Shown here piece after piece: positions 41,329 to 50,093 of a DNA stretch of 64,000 nucleotides. The notes beneath the pieces were generated by a model. It saw nothing but the letters and a program-made list of their open reading frames with translations, was not told the DNA's origin and did not search any database. The position numbers were made by a program, and so were the translations under genes. The stretch covers positions 24,899-88,898 of the forward strand of contig CAMNDM010000010.1 in NCBI GenBank assembly GCA_946535435.1, in the 5' to 3' direction. The stretch comes from Physcocola sp002396385 (GTDB lineage Bacteria > Bacteroidota > Bacteroidia > Bacteroidales > Paludibacteraceae). Position 1 is the stretch's first letter. Every line of letters begins with the position of its first letter.

Positions 41329-42348
41329 ATGATTAAACTACTAGGCGCTTTCCTTGCGCTGCTGGTGGCAGTTCCGGCTGTGGGACAGTCTTTGTCTATA
41401 GTCGACCTGACACGGATTTACCATATGTCGGCTGAGTCGCTTCCGCAATTCATGCGGGAGAAGGGATGGAATGGAAATACGACGGTTATTGACGGCGACG
41501 CTTTCGATATGAGTTGGCAATACAACAACGATGAAGATATTGTGGTAAAACAGAGTGCCGATGGCAGTAAGTTTGTCTCTTATCGCCTGCACCGTCAGAA
41601 AGATATTGACGCTTATAGGGCGGAAAAAATCAATTTCGACCGTTTCGAACGCATTGCCTCACGTAAGAAGAACGTGGAAATCTACCGCCACAAGTATATT
41701 CTGCAAATGCTGACCACCAATACCACAAAGGGAACTCTTACTATCAGGTACGAGTACCATCCCGATGGCGATTTCTGGTCGAATTTGATTGATGCGAATA
41801 TGAAGCCCGATGCCTATGAAGTGGGTACATTCCTCCCACAAGAGGGTGGCGTGGTTATCGGATTGGCGCCCGATAGCACTGAGGTTTACATTGTGGCTAT
41901 GGAGGATGTGAAAAATGGAGGCGGCTGCAGTTGGAGCTCGCATAAAGATGATGTGGAGGGTTGCTTTAACTCTAATATGTGGAATAAGGCTAATTTCGAT
42001 TTTTCCGGTAAGGCAAATACGAAGGCTGTTCTCGGCTATGTGCTCGATAACTGTGAGGCCCAGTTGCGTGCGGTGCAGCTGGCTTGCGACTATAGGGGCG
42101 GCAACCACAACGATTGGTATCTGCCTTCCATTGCCCAACTGAAGCAGATTGCCGATAACAAGAACGATATTGATGAGTCGTTGCGCAACAATGGCGGAAT
42201 ATCAATTGCCAAAACTTGGTATTGGAGCAGTTCGCAATATAACGAAACGATGGTCTGGTCCATCAACTTTGCCACTTTGATGATTGGTCAGAGCGCAAAA
42301 GACGGACATGACCGGGTCCGTCCCGTAAGGTCGGTGAAACTGCGCTAG
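41329..42348 (+). CDS. Secreted DUF1566/FISUMP-domain protein
   Basis: A 339-residue exported protein of unknown function. The signal peptide is about residues 1-20. A non-conserved N-terminal domain (YHMSAESLPQFMREKGWNG, RHKYILQMLTTNT) comes first; the C-terminal 160 residues form a DUF1566 domain (VYIVAMEDVKNGGGCSWSS, CDYRGGNHNDWYLPSIAQLKQIADNK, TWYWSSSQY, HDRVRPVRSVKLR), a lectin-like fold. It is distinct from, but of the same broad class as, the two large cassette proteins. The ATG at 41329 was chosen over a TTG two codons upstream. Single gene, convergent with the next by eight bases. Confidence 0.75.
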   Translation: MIKLLGAFLALLVAVPAVGQSLSIVDLTRIYHMSAESLPQFMREKGWNGNTTVIDGDAFDMSWQYNNDEDIVVKQSADGSKFVSYRLHRQKDIDAYRAEKINFDRFERIASRKKNVEIYRHKYILQMLTTNTTKGTLTIRYEYHPDGDFWSNLIDANMKPDAYEVGTFLPQEGGVVIGLAPDSTEVYIVAMEDVKNGGGCSWSSHKDDVEGCFNSNMWNKANFDFSGKANTKAVLGYVLDNCEAQLRAVQLACDYRGGNHNDWYLPSIAQLKQIADNKNDIDESLRNNGGISIAKTWYWSSSQYNETMVWSINFATLMIGQSAKDGHDRVRPVRSVKLR

Positions 42349-42356
42349 TTTTGTTC

Positions 42357-43892
42357 TTAATTTCCGCCTTCTTTGGAGACTTTCGCTTCTACAACGGGAG
42401 GCTTTAAACCGATAATGGCTTTTGGTGTGAAGTCGTTTACAACACTTACTTTGTAAAGATAGTTCCTTACGGGGAACATATCGGTAGGCAGTATGTTGAA
42501 CAGGGCTCTTATTGCTCTACCTTGGAAATCGCCCTCTACCAATATTTCCATTGGTTTGTTTGCTTGCTCTCTTGTGAGTGAATTCTTTTCGATCTTTATG
42601 TAGAACCCTTTATTGTTATTCTCTTTACACCAATAGGCATTCTGTATGACAACCGGACCTATTTTCAATGAGTCGCATAATGTGTGTGCCGTAGTGTCGT
42701 TGGCATTAGGCGTATTGTAGAAGTAATAACCTTCTGTCCCGTAGAAAATCTTTTTCCATCCTTCTTCGTTGGTTCGGTTTGGCAGTCCTAAATCGACCGA
42801 GTCTCTCAAAAAAGAGGCCAGTCGGGCAGAGAAGTGCGGCACACCCGCGTAAACTACGTGTTGGTTCACCCTTCTTTCGTTTTGGAAGAATTCCTTCCGG
42901 AAAGCTAGTGTGTCGTATTGGGCTTGGAAGTCAATCCACGGACAGCCAGTAGGGGTAATAAGGTCAGACAAGACTTTCCTCCAATGTCCGTAGCCTTTTA
43001 AATTCCTATGGTATTCTGGAATGCTGAGGAAAACCAATTTTACGTTGTGCTCTTTACAGAGTTTTGTGATTTTCTCTAAATACTCAACATCGTATTTGTC
43101 GTTTTTGACGAGTTCTCCGTCCATAATCGGGCCTAGGGAATCGTAAACGGCCATAAGCGAATCCCCTATACCGCGCTCGTTAAGTCCGGTGTCTCCCAAA
43201 TAGATACGTTTTGCTGGCGGATATTTCTCTATGCCGGCTATGTTCTTGTTGATTTGGGCCGTGTCTTTGAAAATAAACTCGTGGTTCCTTACGGTACTCG
43301 ACCATGCGGCCCAATACTCGTCTACATCGAAAAGGAATGGCGTCGCTATGATTTTTGTAGGCGTGGTTTTGAACTTGAAAGTTGCCGCTTTGTTCTTTTT
43401 TTCCGACTCGAACGAGAATGCGTTTGTCATAGAATAGGTCTCTACAACTGCCACCTTTATGTGTGTTTGCCTTAGCACGTCGTACATAAGGTAGTAGACG
43501 TCCTGAAGGTCGCATCCTGCCTGGAAGAAGGTGAAACAGGTCGCTCCCAGCGCATTCGACAGGTAGTGCGCGTTAATTCCGTTGCCTAAGTGCGAGTTCC
43601 CGAAGAGACATACGTCTACCGAGTCGGTCGTTATTAGTTTCTGAAACGATGGCATCGTGAATTTCTCGTGGAAACCGACATTCGGCTCGAAGTAATTCTT
43701 ACTGTCGGTGTAGTATACGGTTCCAAAGGCAACAAGGAGGATGAACAGAATCTTGCTGGCAAAAAGCCTTTTCGGATGCTTACTCCCGCTCCCGTTAGGA
43801 CGCACCTCTTTGTCTGGTGTTTTTTGTGACCTTTGTGAAATAACAGGGTTCGCCGACCTTTGGAAACCTTTATTGTCTTTTCGTTGTTTCAT
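42357..43892 (-). CDS. Membrane-anchored SGNH-like protein, MBOAT partner
   Basis: A 511-residue protein with one transmembrane segment near residues 45-65 and a long periplasmic part. The segment LFGNSHLGNGINAHYLSNAL (about residue 95) resembles the serine motif of SGNH hydrolases (Gly-Asn-Ser-His in place of Gly-Asp-Ser). Downstream, PHFSARLASFLRDSVD contributes a plausible His. AlgJ/AlgX- and DltD-type proteins with such a domain act beside an MBOAT acyltransferase to pass acyl groups to an extracellular polymer. The gene starts three bases after the MBOAT gene ends, in the same direction, which supports that pairing. The substrate is unknown. Confidence 0.7.
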   Translation of the reverse strand: MKQRKDNKGFQRSANPVISQRSQKTPDKEVRPNGSGSKHPKRLFASKILFILLVAFGTVYYTDSKNYFEPNVGFHEKFTMPSFQKLITTDSVDVCLFGNSHLGNGINAHYLSNALGATCFTFFQAGCDLQDVYYLMYDVLRQTHIKVAVVETYSMTNAFSFESEKKNKAATFKFKTTPTKIIATPFLFDVDEYWAAWSSTVRNHEFIFKDTAQINKNIAGIEKYPPAKRIYLGDTGLNERGIGDSLMAVYDSLGPIMDGELVKNDKYDVEYLEKITKLCKEHNVKLVFLSIPEYHRNLKGYGHWRKVLSDLITPTGCPWIDFQAQYDTLAFRKEFFQNERRVNQHVVYAGVPHFSARLASFLRDSVDLGLPNRTNEEGWKKIFYGTEGYYFYNTPNANDTTAHTLCDSLKIGPVVIQNAYWCKENNNKGFYIKIEKNSLTREQANKPMEILVEGDFQGRAIRALFNILPTDMFPVRNYLYKVSVVNDFTPKAIIGLKPPVVEAKVSKEGGN

Positions 43893-43895
43893 TCT

Positions 43896-45386
43896 TTAGA
43901 ATTGGAAGTAGATGAATGTGTTGTCGTTACCTTCTCCATAGATGCCGAGGTATATCAAGGCTATTGGAATGGCAATGTAGACTGCCCACCTGAAAATGAA
44001 GAATTTGTTGAAGAAGAAGTCGCTGACTTTTTCACCGTAATTTTTTAACAGTAACTCTATCAGCATGAGCCCGGCAATCAGATATATGGCGAATTTGAAC
44101 TCCATACTGTTCAGCCCGAAATTGTATAGGGTGTCGGCATTCGAGAAACCGATGTTGCCTAACACCTGTAGCGCATCGTGTAGGTTTGCTCCTCGAAAGA
44201 AGGCCAGCGAGAAGGTCCAACCGAAAAAGACAACAAGGCAGCAGGCTATTTTCTCATAAACTTTCTTTGGATCTAGATGGAAAACCTTGTCAAAGATGGC
44301 GAGGTAGATGCCGTTCAAAAGTCCCCAGATGAAGAAATTCCACGAGGCCCCGTGCCACAATCCGCTGACTGCGAAAACAATAAGCACGTTGATGTATGTG
44401 CGGTACTTTCCTTTCCGATTGCCGCCGAGAGTGAAGTAGAGGTAGTCGCGAAACCAGTTGGTGAGCGTTATGTGCCAGCGCGACCAGAAGTCTTTGAACG
44501 ATACCGAAAGGTAGGGCATGCGGAAGTTCTCGCTCAATTTGAAACCGAATATGCGGGCGGTTCCTATCGCTATTTGCGAATAGGCCGAAAAGTCGAGGTA
44601 GAGTTGGAAGGCAAACAAAACCAGGGCCACAAGCGAAGGATAGCCGCCTGCTTCACCCAGATTCCCAAATACGCCGTCGACATAAACGGCTATACGGTCG
44701 GCTATCAGCATTTTCTTTATAAGTCCTGCCCCTATCGAGAAGAATCCTCTTCTAGCCTCTTCGTAGTCGAAGGAGAAAGCCTTTTCGAACTGTGGCAGCA
44801 GGTTGCCTGCACGTTCTATCGGGCCAGCCACAAGCTGTGGAAAAAAAGCGATAAAGGTGAAGAACGTAACGGGGTTGTTGCTTGCCTTTATCTTGTCTTT
44901 ATAAACATCGATGACGTAACTGAGCCCTTGGAAACAGTAGAAACTGATGCCGATTGGCAATATGATGTTTAATGCCGAATAGGGACTGTGGACAATGCCG
45001 AAAAGTCCGAGCAAGTCCCAAATGCTCTCTAAAAAGAAATTGGTGTATTTGAAGTAGGCTAACACGCCCAGATTAACCAAAATGGCTATCCACAAATACT
45101 TTTTCGCCTCTTTTGTGGGTGTGTAAGTCGTGGCCTCTGCAGGACTTTGGTTGTCGGCTGTAGCCGCTGCGGTTTTTGTTTGCTCTATTTTTCTACCCAT
45201 AAAGTAGTCGGCAGCAGAAACAGCTACGATTACGAAGAGGAGTTTGAAGTTCCAACAAGAGTAGAAAAAATAACTGGCACAGAGAAGGAAAATATTCCTG
45301 GCCTTTATGTTTTTGCTGAAAACCAACACATATAGGGTGTAGGTGACCAGTAGGAATAGGGCAAAACTGAAAGTGTTAAAAAGCAT
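43896..45386 (-). CDS. MBOAT family O-acyltransferase (AlgI/DltB-like)
   Basis: An inner-membrane acyltransferase that moves an acyl group across the membrane to a surface glycan or related polymer. The 496-residue protein has about ten hydrophobic segments and the core MBOAT segments ILPIGISFYCFQGLSYVIDVY, FFPQLVAGPIERAGNLLPQ and SGLWHGASWNFFIWGLLNGIYL with the catalytic His near residue 330. The start at 45386 was preferred because the earlier Met lies in the -7 element at 45402. The acyl group and the acceptor are unknown. It forms an operon with the SGNH-like gene. Confidence 0.9.
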   Translation of the reverse strand: MLFNTFSFALFLLVTYTLYVLVFSKNIKARNIFLLCASYFFYSCWNFKLLFVIVAVSAADYFMGRKIEQTKTAAATADNQSPAEATTYTPTKEAKKYLWIAILVNLGVLAYFKYTNFFLESIWDLLGLFGIVHSPYSALNIILPIGISFYCFQGLSYVIDVYKDKIKASNNPVTFFTFIAFFPQLVAGPIERAGNLLPQFEKAFSFDYEEARRGFFSIGAGLIKKMLIADRIAVYVDGVFGNLGEAGGYPSLVALVLFAFQLYLDFSAYSQIAIGTARIFGFKLSENFRMPYLSVSFKDFWSRWHITLTNWFRDYLYFTLGGNRKGKYRTYINVLIVFAVSGLWHGASWNFFIWGLLNGIYLAIFDKVFHLDPKKVYEKIACCLVVFFGWTFSLAFFRGANLHDALQVLGNIGFSNADTLYNFGLNSMEFKFAIYLIAGLMLIELLLKNYGEKVSDFFFNKFFIFRWAVYIAIPIALIYLGIYGEGNDNTFIYFQF

Positions 45387-45401
45387 TGTTTTTATTTTTT
45401 G

Positions 45402-45409
45402 CAAAATTA
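45402..45409 (-). promoter_or_regulatory. -7 promoter element of the MBOAT-SGNH pair
   Basis: The minus strand reads TAATTTTG, matching TAnnTTTG, 16 bases upstream of the ATG at 45386. It supports the chosen start. Confidence 0.5.
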
Positions 45410-45442
45410 ATGCTTTTCAAACCGGCATCCAAACCTTTGAAT

Positions 45443-45934
45443 TTAGAAATAGGCTTCCCAGACTTTTTGGCAGTAAAGTACGCAGAAGGCGACAACAACG
45501 GCTATCTTCAAGCCGGTTGACAAGATAAAGCCTACAAATGAACCCATACCCGATCTCAGCGATTCCCAGTGGTCTTTCCCTGCAATCAGTTCCCCAACTA
45601 CCGCACCAACAAACGGTCCCCAAAGGAATCCGAACGGGATGGGAGAGAAGAACATTCCTACAATCAGCCCTATAATACTGCCCCATACGCCTTTTTTGCT
45701 GCCTCCGAACCTTTTAGTGCACCAGGCTGGAACAATGTAGTCGAGCACTATGGCTGCTATTGTTATCAGTCCGGCTATGAACAGGTCGCGCATGCTGAAT
45801 TCTATTCTGTTGGTGATATGTATCAGCCACATGCCGGCATACCCTAAAATAGGACCTGGTAGTGCGGGTACAATGCAGCCAATAAAGGCCATAATCATAA
45901 GTACCCCGGCAACGATGATGAGGAAAATGTCCAT
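45443..45934 (-). CDS. DUF456 membrane protein
   Basis: A 163-residue protein with four to five hydrophobic segments. The DUF456 pattern is visible: GCIVPALPGPILGYAGMWL, DYIVPAWCTKRFGGSKKGVWGSIIGLIVGMFF, PFGFLWGPFVGAVVGELIAG. Function is unknown. It overlaps nothing and begins one base after the flippase-like gene ends, so the two are likely cotranscribed. Confidence 0.88.
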   Translation of the reverse strand: MDIFLIIVAGVLMIMAFIGCIVPALPGPILGYAGMWLIHITNRIEFSMRDLFIAGLITIAAIVLDYIVPAWCTKRFGGSKKGVWGSIIGLIVGMFFSPIPFGFLWGPFVGAVVGELIAGKDHWESLRSGMGSFVGFILSTGLKIAVVVAFCVLYCQKVWEAYF

Positions 45935-45935
45935 T

Positions 45936-46922
45936 TTATTCTTCCTTTTTTTGTTTGTTTATAAATGGTAGTACAATGCTGCATGCGAATCCGCCAACAC
46001 AGTTCACCACAATTTCAATCAGGTGCGACAGTACGGCGAAAGTACCTGCCGCAGTTGCGCCAATGCCGTAAATTTTTAGCGCCTGTATGGTCATAAACTC
46101 ATAGGTGCCTATGCCTCCCTGAACGGGAACCACCATTCCCAATGCGCCGAAAACGTAGGTGGTCAGTCCGGCTTCCATGTCAAGCCCGGCGGTAAAGTCG
46201 AACAGCCAGAAACTGAAGTAAAGCATCAGGTAGTACATAAGGAAGATAAGAAGCGAGTAGATGATGAATAGGGGCTTGTTCTTTATTTGTGTAAACGATT
46301 TCAGCCCGTTCCACACGCCCTTCCCCAACTCTTTTATCTTGCCCATCAGTTTGGTCTGCTTTATCTTCTTGCGCAACACGAAGAGGATAATGACCGATGC
46401 CGACACTACAATCCATAATAACGGATTAACCAAAAGATTACAAATACTTTGCCAAATAGTTATTCCTCCCAAAATGCTGCTGAATGCGTCATACTCTAAA
46501 ATAATAGTCACAAATACAATCAGGAAGATGATGAGAAGGTCGAAAGCACGTTCGGTTATAACGGTGCCAATCAGTTCGGTAAACGATATGCCTTCATATT
46601 TTTTCAATACTCCACAGCGGGCTACTTCGCCTGCCCGTGGCAACAGGTGGTTGATGAAGTAGCCATACATGACGGCGCAGAACGTGTTTTTTACTGCAGG
46701 CTTTTTTGCAATTGGTTCTATTAGCTGGTTCCAACGGAGGGCGCGTAAAATACAGCTGACCAGACTTAACACAACGGGTATGGCAATAAACCCCCAATGG
46801 GTGGTTTTTAGCAGGTCTGCCATCTCATCGATGTTCAGCTGGCTGTAAACCAGTAAAAATACAACTATACCTAACAATAGTGATAGTAGGGTCTGAATGG
46901 CGTCTTTCTTCGTTATATTCAT
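45936..46922 (-). CDS. Lysylphosphatidylglycerol synthase-type transmembrane (flippase-like) protein
   Basis: A 328-residue integral membrane protein with about eight hydrophobic segments, of the UPF0104/LPG synthase TM-region class. The family markers WGFIAIPVVLSLVSCILRALRWNQLI, YGYFINHLLPRAGEVARCGVL and VPVQGGIGTYEFMTIQAL are visible. In MprF the related domain flips aminoacylated lipids, but the catalytic acyl-tRNA domain is absent here, so a lipid-transfer role is only inferred. It starts the pair with the DUF456 gene. Confidence 0.85.
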   Translation of the reverse strand: MNITKKDAIQTLLSLLLGIVVFLLVYSQLNIDEMADLLKTTHWGFIAIPVVLSLVSCILRALRWNQLIEPIAKKPAVKNTFCAVMYGYFINHLLPRAGEVARCGVLKKYEGISFTELIGTVITERAFDLLIIFLIVFVTIILEYDAFSSILGGITIWQSICNLLVNPLLWIVVSASVIILFVLRKKIKQTKLMGKIKELGKGVWNGLKSFTQIKNKPLFIIYSLLIFLMYYLMLYFSFWLFDFTAGLDMEAGLTTYVFGALGMVVPVQGGIGTYEFMTIQALKIYGIGATAAGTFAVLSHLIEIVVNCVGGFACSIVLPFINKQKKEE

Positions 46923-46944
46923 TTCTTGATTGTTTGTATTCTCA

Positions 46945-46952
46945 CAAATTTA
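46945..46952 (-). promoter_or_regulatory. -7 promoter element of the flippase-DUF456 pair
   Basis: The minus strand reads TAAATTTG, an exact TAnnTTTG match, 23 bases upstream of the ATG at 46922. It lies between the gene and the nuo terminator, so this pair is independent of nuo. Confidence 0.55.
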
Positions 46953-46973
46953 CGCATATTGGGCTACTAAAAC

Positions 46974-47010
46974 ATAAAAAAAGGAGAAAACCATACAGTT
47001 TTCTCCTTTT
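46974..47010 (-). terminator. Terminator at the end of the nuo operon
   Basis: AAAAGGAGAAAAC (46979-46991) pairs exactly with GTTTTCTCCTTTT (46998-47010) over 13 bases with a six-base loop. On the minus strand it is followed by more T. It lies 26 bases past the nuoN stop. Confidence 0.8.
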
Positions 47011-47035
47011 TCTGTGCGATATAGTCTTTGGAATG

Positions 47036-48493
47036 TTAAATGCCGAACGACCATTCGATAATTTGTTCGTAAATCTGGCTGATGAAGCCAAGGAACAAGA
47101 AACCTACTGTACAAACGGTAATACCAATCAGACTCATCTTGTCGCTCTTGAACGTTGCAATTGGGCTGTCGCTCTTATTGATGAACATAGCCTTTACAAC
47201 GAGCAGGTAGTAGTAGAGAGAGATGATGGTGTTTGCCAATGCGATAAATACCAAGAGGTATTGACCAGCCTGGGCGGCACTTGCGAAAATGAAGAACTTG
47301 CTCCAGAAACCGGCAAACGGAGGAATACCTGCCAACGAGAACATGGCCAACATCATAATAACAGCCATTTTCGGATTGGTTTCATAGAGTCCGTTGTAGT
47401 CGTCCATGCCAACTTTCCCACTCTTGTCTTCAATGTTGCTGATGATGCCGAATGCGCCAAGGTTGGTGAAGAGGTATACCAAAATGTAGTAGACCATGCT
47501 ACCCATACCGGCTGCAGTTCCGCTCATCAGACCCAACATGATGTATCCGGCTTGAGAGATAGAAGAGAAAGCGAGGAAGCGCTTCAAATTCTTTTGACGG
47601 ATGGCAAAAATGTTACCGACCGTAATGGTGATAACTATCAACCACCAGAGAATGTTGGTCCATGAAACAAGGGTCGACTGAACTTCAACGTTGCTGAATG
47701 CCTTCCACATGATGACCATAAAGGCAAATGCGGCAGAACCTTTCGACATGACAGAAAGGTAGGCGGTAACGCTGGTTGGTGCTCCCTGGTAGGTGTCGGC
47801 AGTCCACAAGTGGAATGGTACCAACGAAATCTTGAAGGCTACGCCTGCCATGAAGAAAATCATAGCAAGAATCTGGAATGGCTCGGCGGTGAAATTCTTG
47901 GCTACGTCGCAGAAGTAGAGAGAACCTCCGCATGAACCGTATACCAGCGAGATACCGAAAAGCATAACCGATGACGAGAATGCGGCAGTAAGGATGTATT
48001 TTGCTGCGGCTTCAGCCGATTCGTTGCGTTTCTTGTTCAATGCAACCAACGTTGCCATAGGTATTGAAGCGGTTTCCAAACCGATGTAGAAAAGCAGGAA
48101 GTCGCCGCTCGAAATCATCAGGTACATACCGAACAGGGTGGAAATCATCAGCAGGTAAAACTCTGCGATGTGGTTCTTGTTCTCTTTCTTGTTCCATTCG
48201 AACGAGAAAAGGAAAACGAGAAGGGTACCCAGGTTCAACATGTTTTTAACAAACACGTGTATGTTCGAGGTGATGTACATGCCAGAGAAAGCTTCTGTCT
48301 GGCCTACCATCGTACAACATCCGCTGCAACTGCAGAAGTTGTATGCGGTGTGTGCAGCGAAAAGCACCAATGCCAAAGGCTGGAAATACTGCTTCGATTT
48401 TTCGCCCATTACGAGGTCGGCAACCAAAAGCACGATTAAAGTGAGTGCCAGTGAAACTTCTGGCGTCATTAATAAGAATTGACTATAATCCAT
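47036..48493 (-). CDS. nuoN: NADH-quinone oxidoreductase subunit N
   Basis: A proton-pumping antiporter-like subunit of respiratory complex I in the inner membrane. The 485-residue product has about fourteen hydrophobic segments and the shared Mrp-antiporter motifs MFLFSFEW, LLFYIGLETASIPMATLVALNKKR, FKISLVPFHLWTADTYQGAPTSVTAYLSVMSKGSAAFA (with the key Lys residues), and KRFLAFSSISQAGYIMLGLMSGT. It is the last gene of the operon, 19 bases after nuoM. No NuoG/F/E follow. Confidence 0.95.
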   Translation of the reverse strand: MDYSQFLLMTPEVSLALTLIVLLVADLVMGEKSKQYFQPLALVLFAAHTAYNFCSCSGCCTMVGQTEAFSGMYITSNIHVFVKNMLNLGTLLVFLFSFEWNKKENKNHIAEFYLLMISTLFGMYLMISSGDFLLFYIGLETASIPMATLVALNKKRNESAEAAAKYILTAAFSSSVMLFGISLVYGSCGGSLYFCDVAKNFTAEPFQILAMIFFMAGVAFKISLVPFHLWTADTYQGAPTSVTAYLSVMSKGSAAFAFMVIMWKAFSNVEVQSTLVSWTNILWWLIVITITVGNIFAIRQKNLKRFLAFSSISQAGYIMLGLMSGTAAGMGSMVYYILVYLFTNLGAFGIISNIEDKSGKVGMDDYNGLYETNPKMAVIMMLAMFSLAGIPPFAGFWSKFFIFASAAQAGQYLLVFIALANTIISLYYYLLVVKAMFINKSDSPIATFKSDKMSLIGITVCTVGFLFLGFISQIYEQIIEWSFGI

Positions 48494-48512
48494 TTTTGTG
48501 TCTCCTCTTTGT

Positions 48513-50072
48513 TTAGAATGGTGCTACAATTGTTTTGTCGGCGAACAGATTCACCAAGTTAGGCAGGCTGATGTTGAGCAGGTCTGTCCAAACCGAAGGG
48601 AACAAACCGATAGCCGCCACACAAATAATGAGGCCGAATGCTGCGACTTTTTCGAACCAGTTTGCGTCGGTGAGGGTGGCGTGGTGCTGGTCTTGGATAG
48701 GACCGAACAGCATTTTGCCAACCACACGCAGAATATACACCGCAGTGATAACGATTGACGTGCAGGCTAGAATTGTGAAGATAAGGAACATCCAGTTGCC
48801 TTCTTCAAATGAGAGGGCTGAACGCTGGAACGAACCGACAAAGATGTTCATTTCTGCTACGAATCCGCTCAAACCTGGCAAACCGAGTGATGCCATACCG
48901 GCAATGACGTAACAAACACAAAGCACTGGCATGATGTTCATCATACCTCCCATTAGACGGATGTCGCGTGTGTGTGTACGACCATATATGCTACCGATAA
49001 GGCTGAAGAACAAGGCTGTCATCAGACCGTGAGAGAGCATCTGGAGGAACGCACCGGTGAATGCGGTGTTGTTCATCATCAACAGGGCGAAGAGCACCAT
49101 ACCGCAGTGGCTCACTGAAGAGTAGGCGTTGATGTACTTCAAGTCGTTCTGTACGCATGCGCTGTATGCACCGTAGAATACCGATGTACCGGTAAGGATT
49201 AAGAAAATCCAACCCAGATCGGCCGCTGCCTGCGGCATCAGACACATAGCTACACGGAAACAGCCGTAGCCTCCGAGCTTCATCAACACACCGGCGTGGA
49301 GCATTGAAACGGCGGTAGGTGCGCTGGCGTGACCGTCGGGCGACCATGTGTGGAATGGGAACATGGCTCCGAGAACGCCGAAACCTACGAAGGTAAGGCA
49401 GAAGAAGGTGTATTGCCATTCTAATGGCATATAGGCGCTAACGTTCTTCATTAACTCAACCAGTTCGAAGGTAGGAACACCGCCTTCTGGAACTGACATG
49501 AAGTAGATGCCGAAGATGCCCACCATAAGGAATGCGGAACCACCCATCAGCATAAGGGTCAGCTTCATGGCCGCATATTCCTTAGGTCCGCTTCCCCAAA
49601 GACCAATAAGCAGGTACATAGGGATGAGCGCTACCTCGTAGAAGAGGAACATGGTGAAAAGGTCGATGGAGATGAAAAAGCCGAACACACCGATTGAAAG
49701 CATCAGGAACCACAAGAAGTATTCTTTAGCCTTGTCTTCTATTGCAAACGATGCGAACGAACCCGTGAAGGTGATGACCGATGAAAGTACCAGCATGGCT
49801 ACTGAAATACCGTCAACACCCAACGAAAGGTGGATGTTAAGGAAACCTTCGTACCATACTTTGCTTGCGGTGAACAAGTATGGCTGTGTCATACCTGCCG
49901 CACGCTGTTCGAAAAATCCGATGGTTATGTAGGCTGCAAGTGCAACCAGTAGGGCAGAGCCGCCGGCCATTGTGTAACGGATGGCATTTTTCTTCTCACT
50001 TGGAATCAAGTAGAGAATGCCCATCATCACCAAAGGAATGATTACAAAATATAATAAAACAAATTCACTCAT
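48513..50072 (-). CDS. nuoM: NADH-quinone oxidoreductase subunit M
   Basis: A second antiporter-like proton-pumping subunit. The 519-residue product has about fourteen hydrophobic segments. Motifs: FYEVALIPMYLLIGLWGS, PFHTWSPDGHASAPTAVSMLHAGVLMKLGGYG, and KYINAYSSVSHCGMVL. The conserved Glu in the fifth helix and Lys residues are present. It lies between nuoL and nuoN with 21- and 19-base gaps. Confidence 0.95.
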   Translation of the reverse strand: MSEFVLLYFVIIPLVMMGILYLIPSEKKNAIRYTMAGGSALLVALAAYITIGFFEQRAAGMTQPYLFTASKVWYEGFLNIHLSLGVDGISVAMLVLSSVITFTGSFASFAIEDKAKEYFLWFLMLSIGVFGFFISIDLFTMFLFYEVALIPMYLLIGLWGSGPKEYAAMKLTLMLMGGSAFLMVGIFGIYFMSVPEGGVPTFELVELMKNVSAYMPLEWQYTFFCLTFVGFGVLGAMFPFHTWSPDGHASAPTAVSMLHAGVLMKLGGYGCFRVAMCLMPQAAADLGWIFLILTGTSVFYGAYSACVQNDLKYINAYSSVSHCGMVLFALLMMNNTAFTGAFLQMLSHGLMTALFFSLIGSIYGRTHTRDIRLMGGMMNIMPVLCVCYVIAGMASLGLPGLSGFVAEMNIFVGSFQRSALSFEEGNWMFLIFTILACTSIVITAVYILRVVGKMLFGPIQDQHHATLTDANWFEKVAAFGLIICVAAIGLFPSVWTDLLNISLPNLVNLFADKTIVAPF

Positions 50073-50093
50073 TGGTTTGATTTTTTTCGGTTA

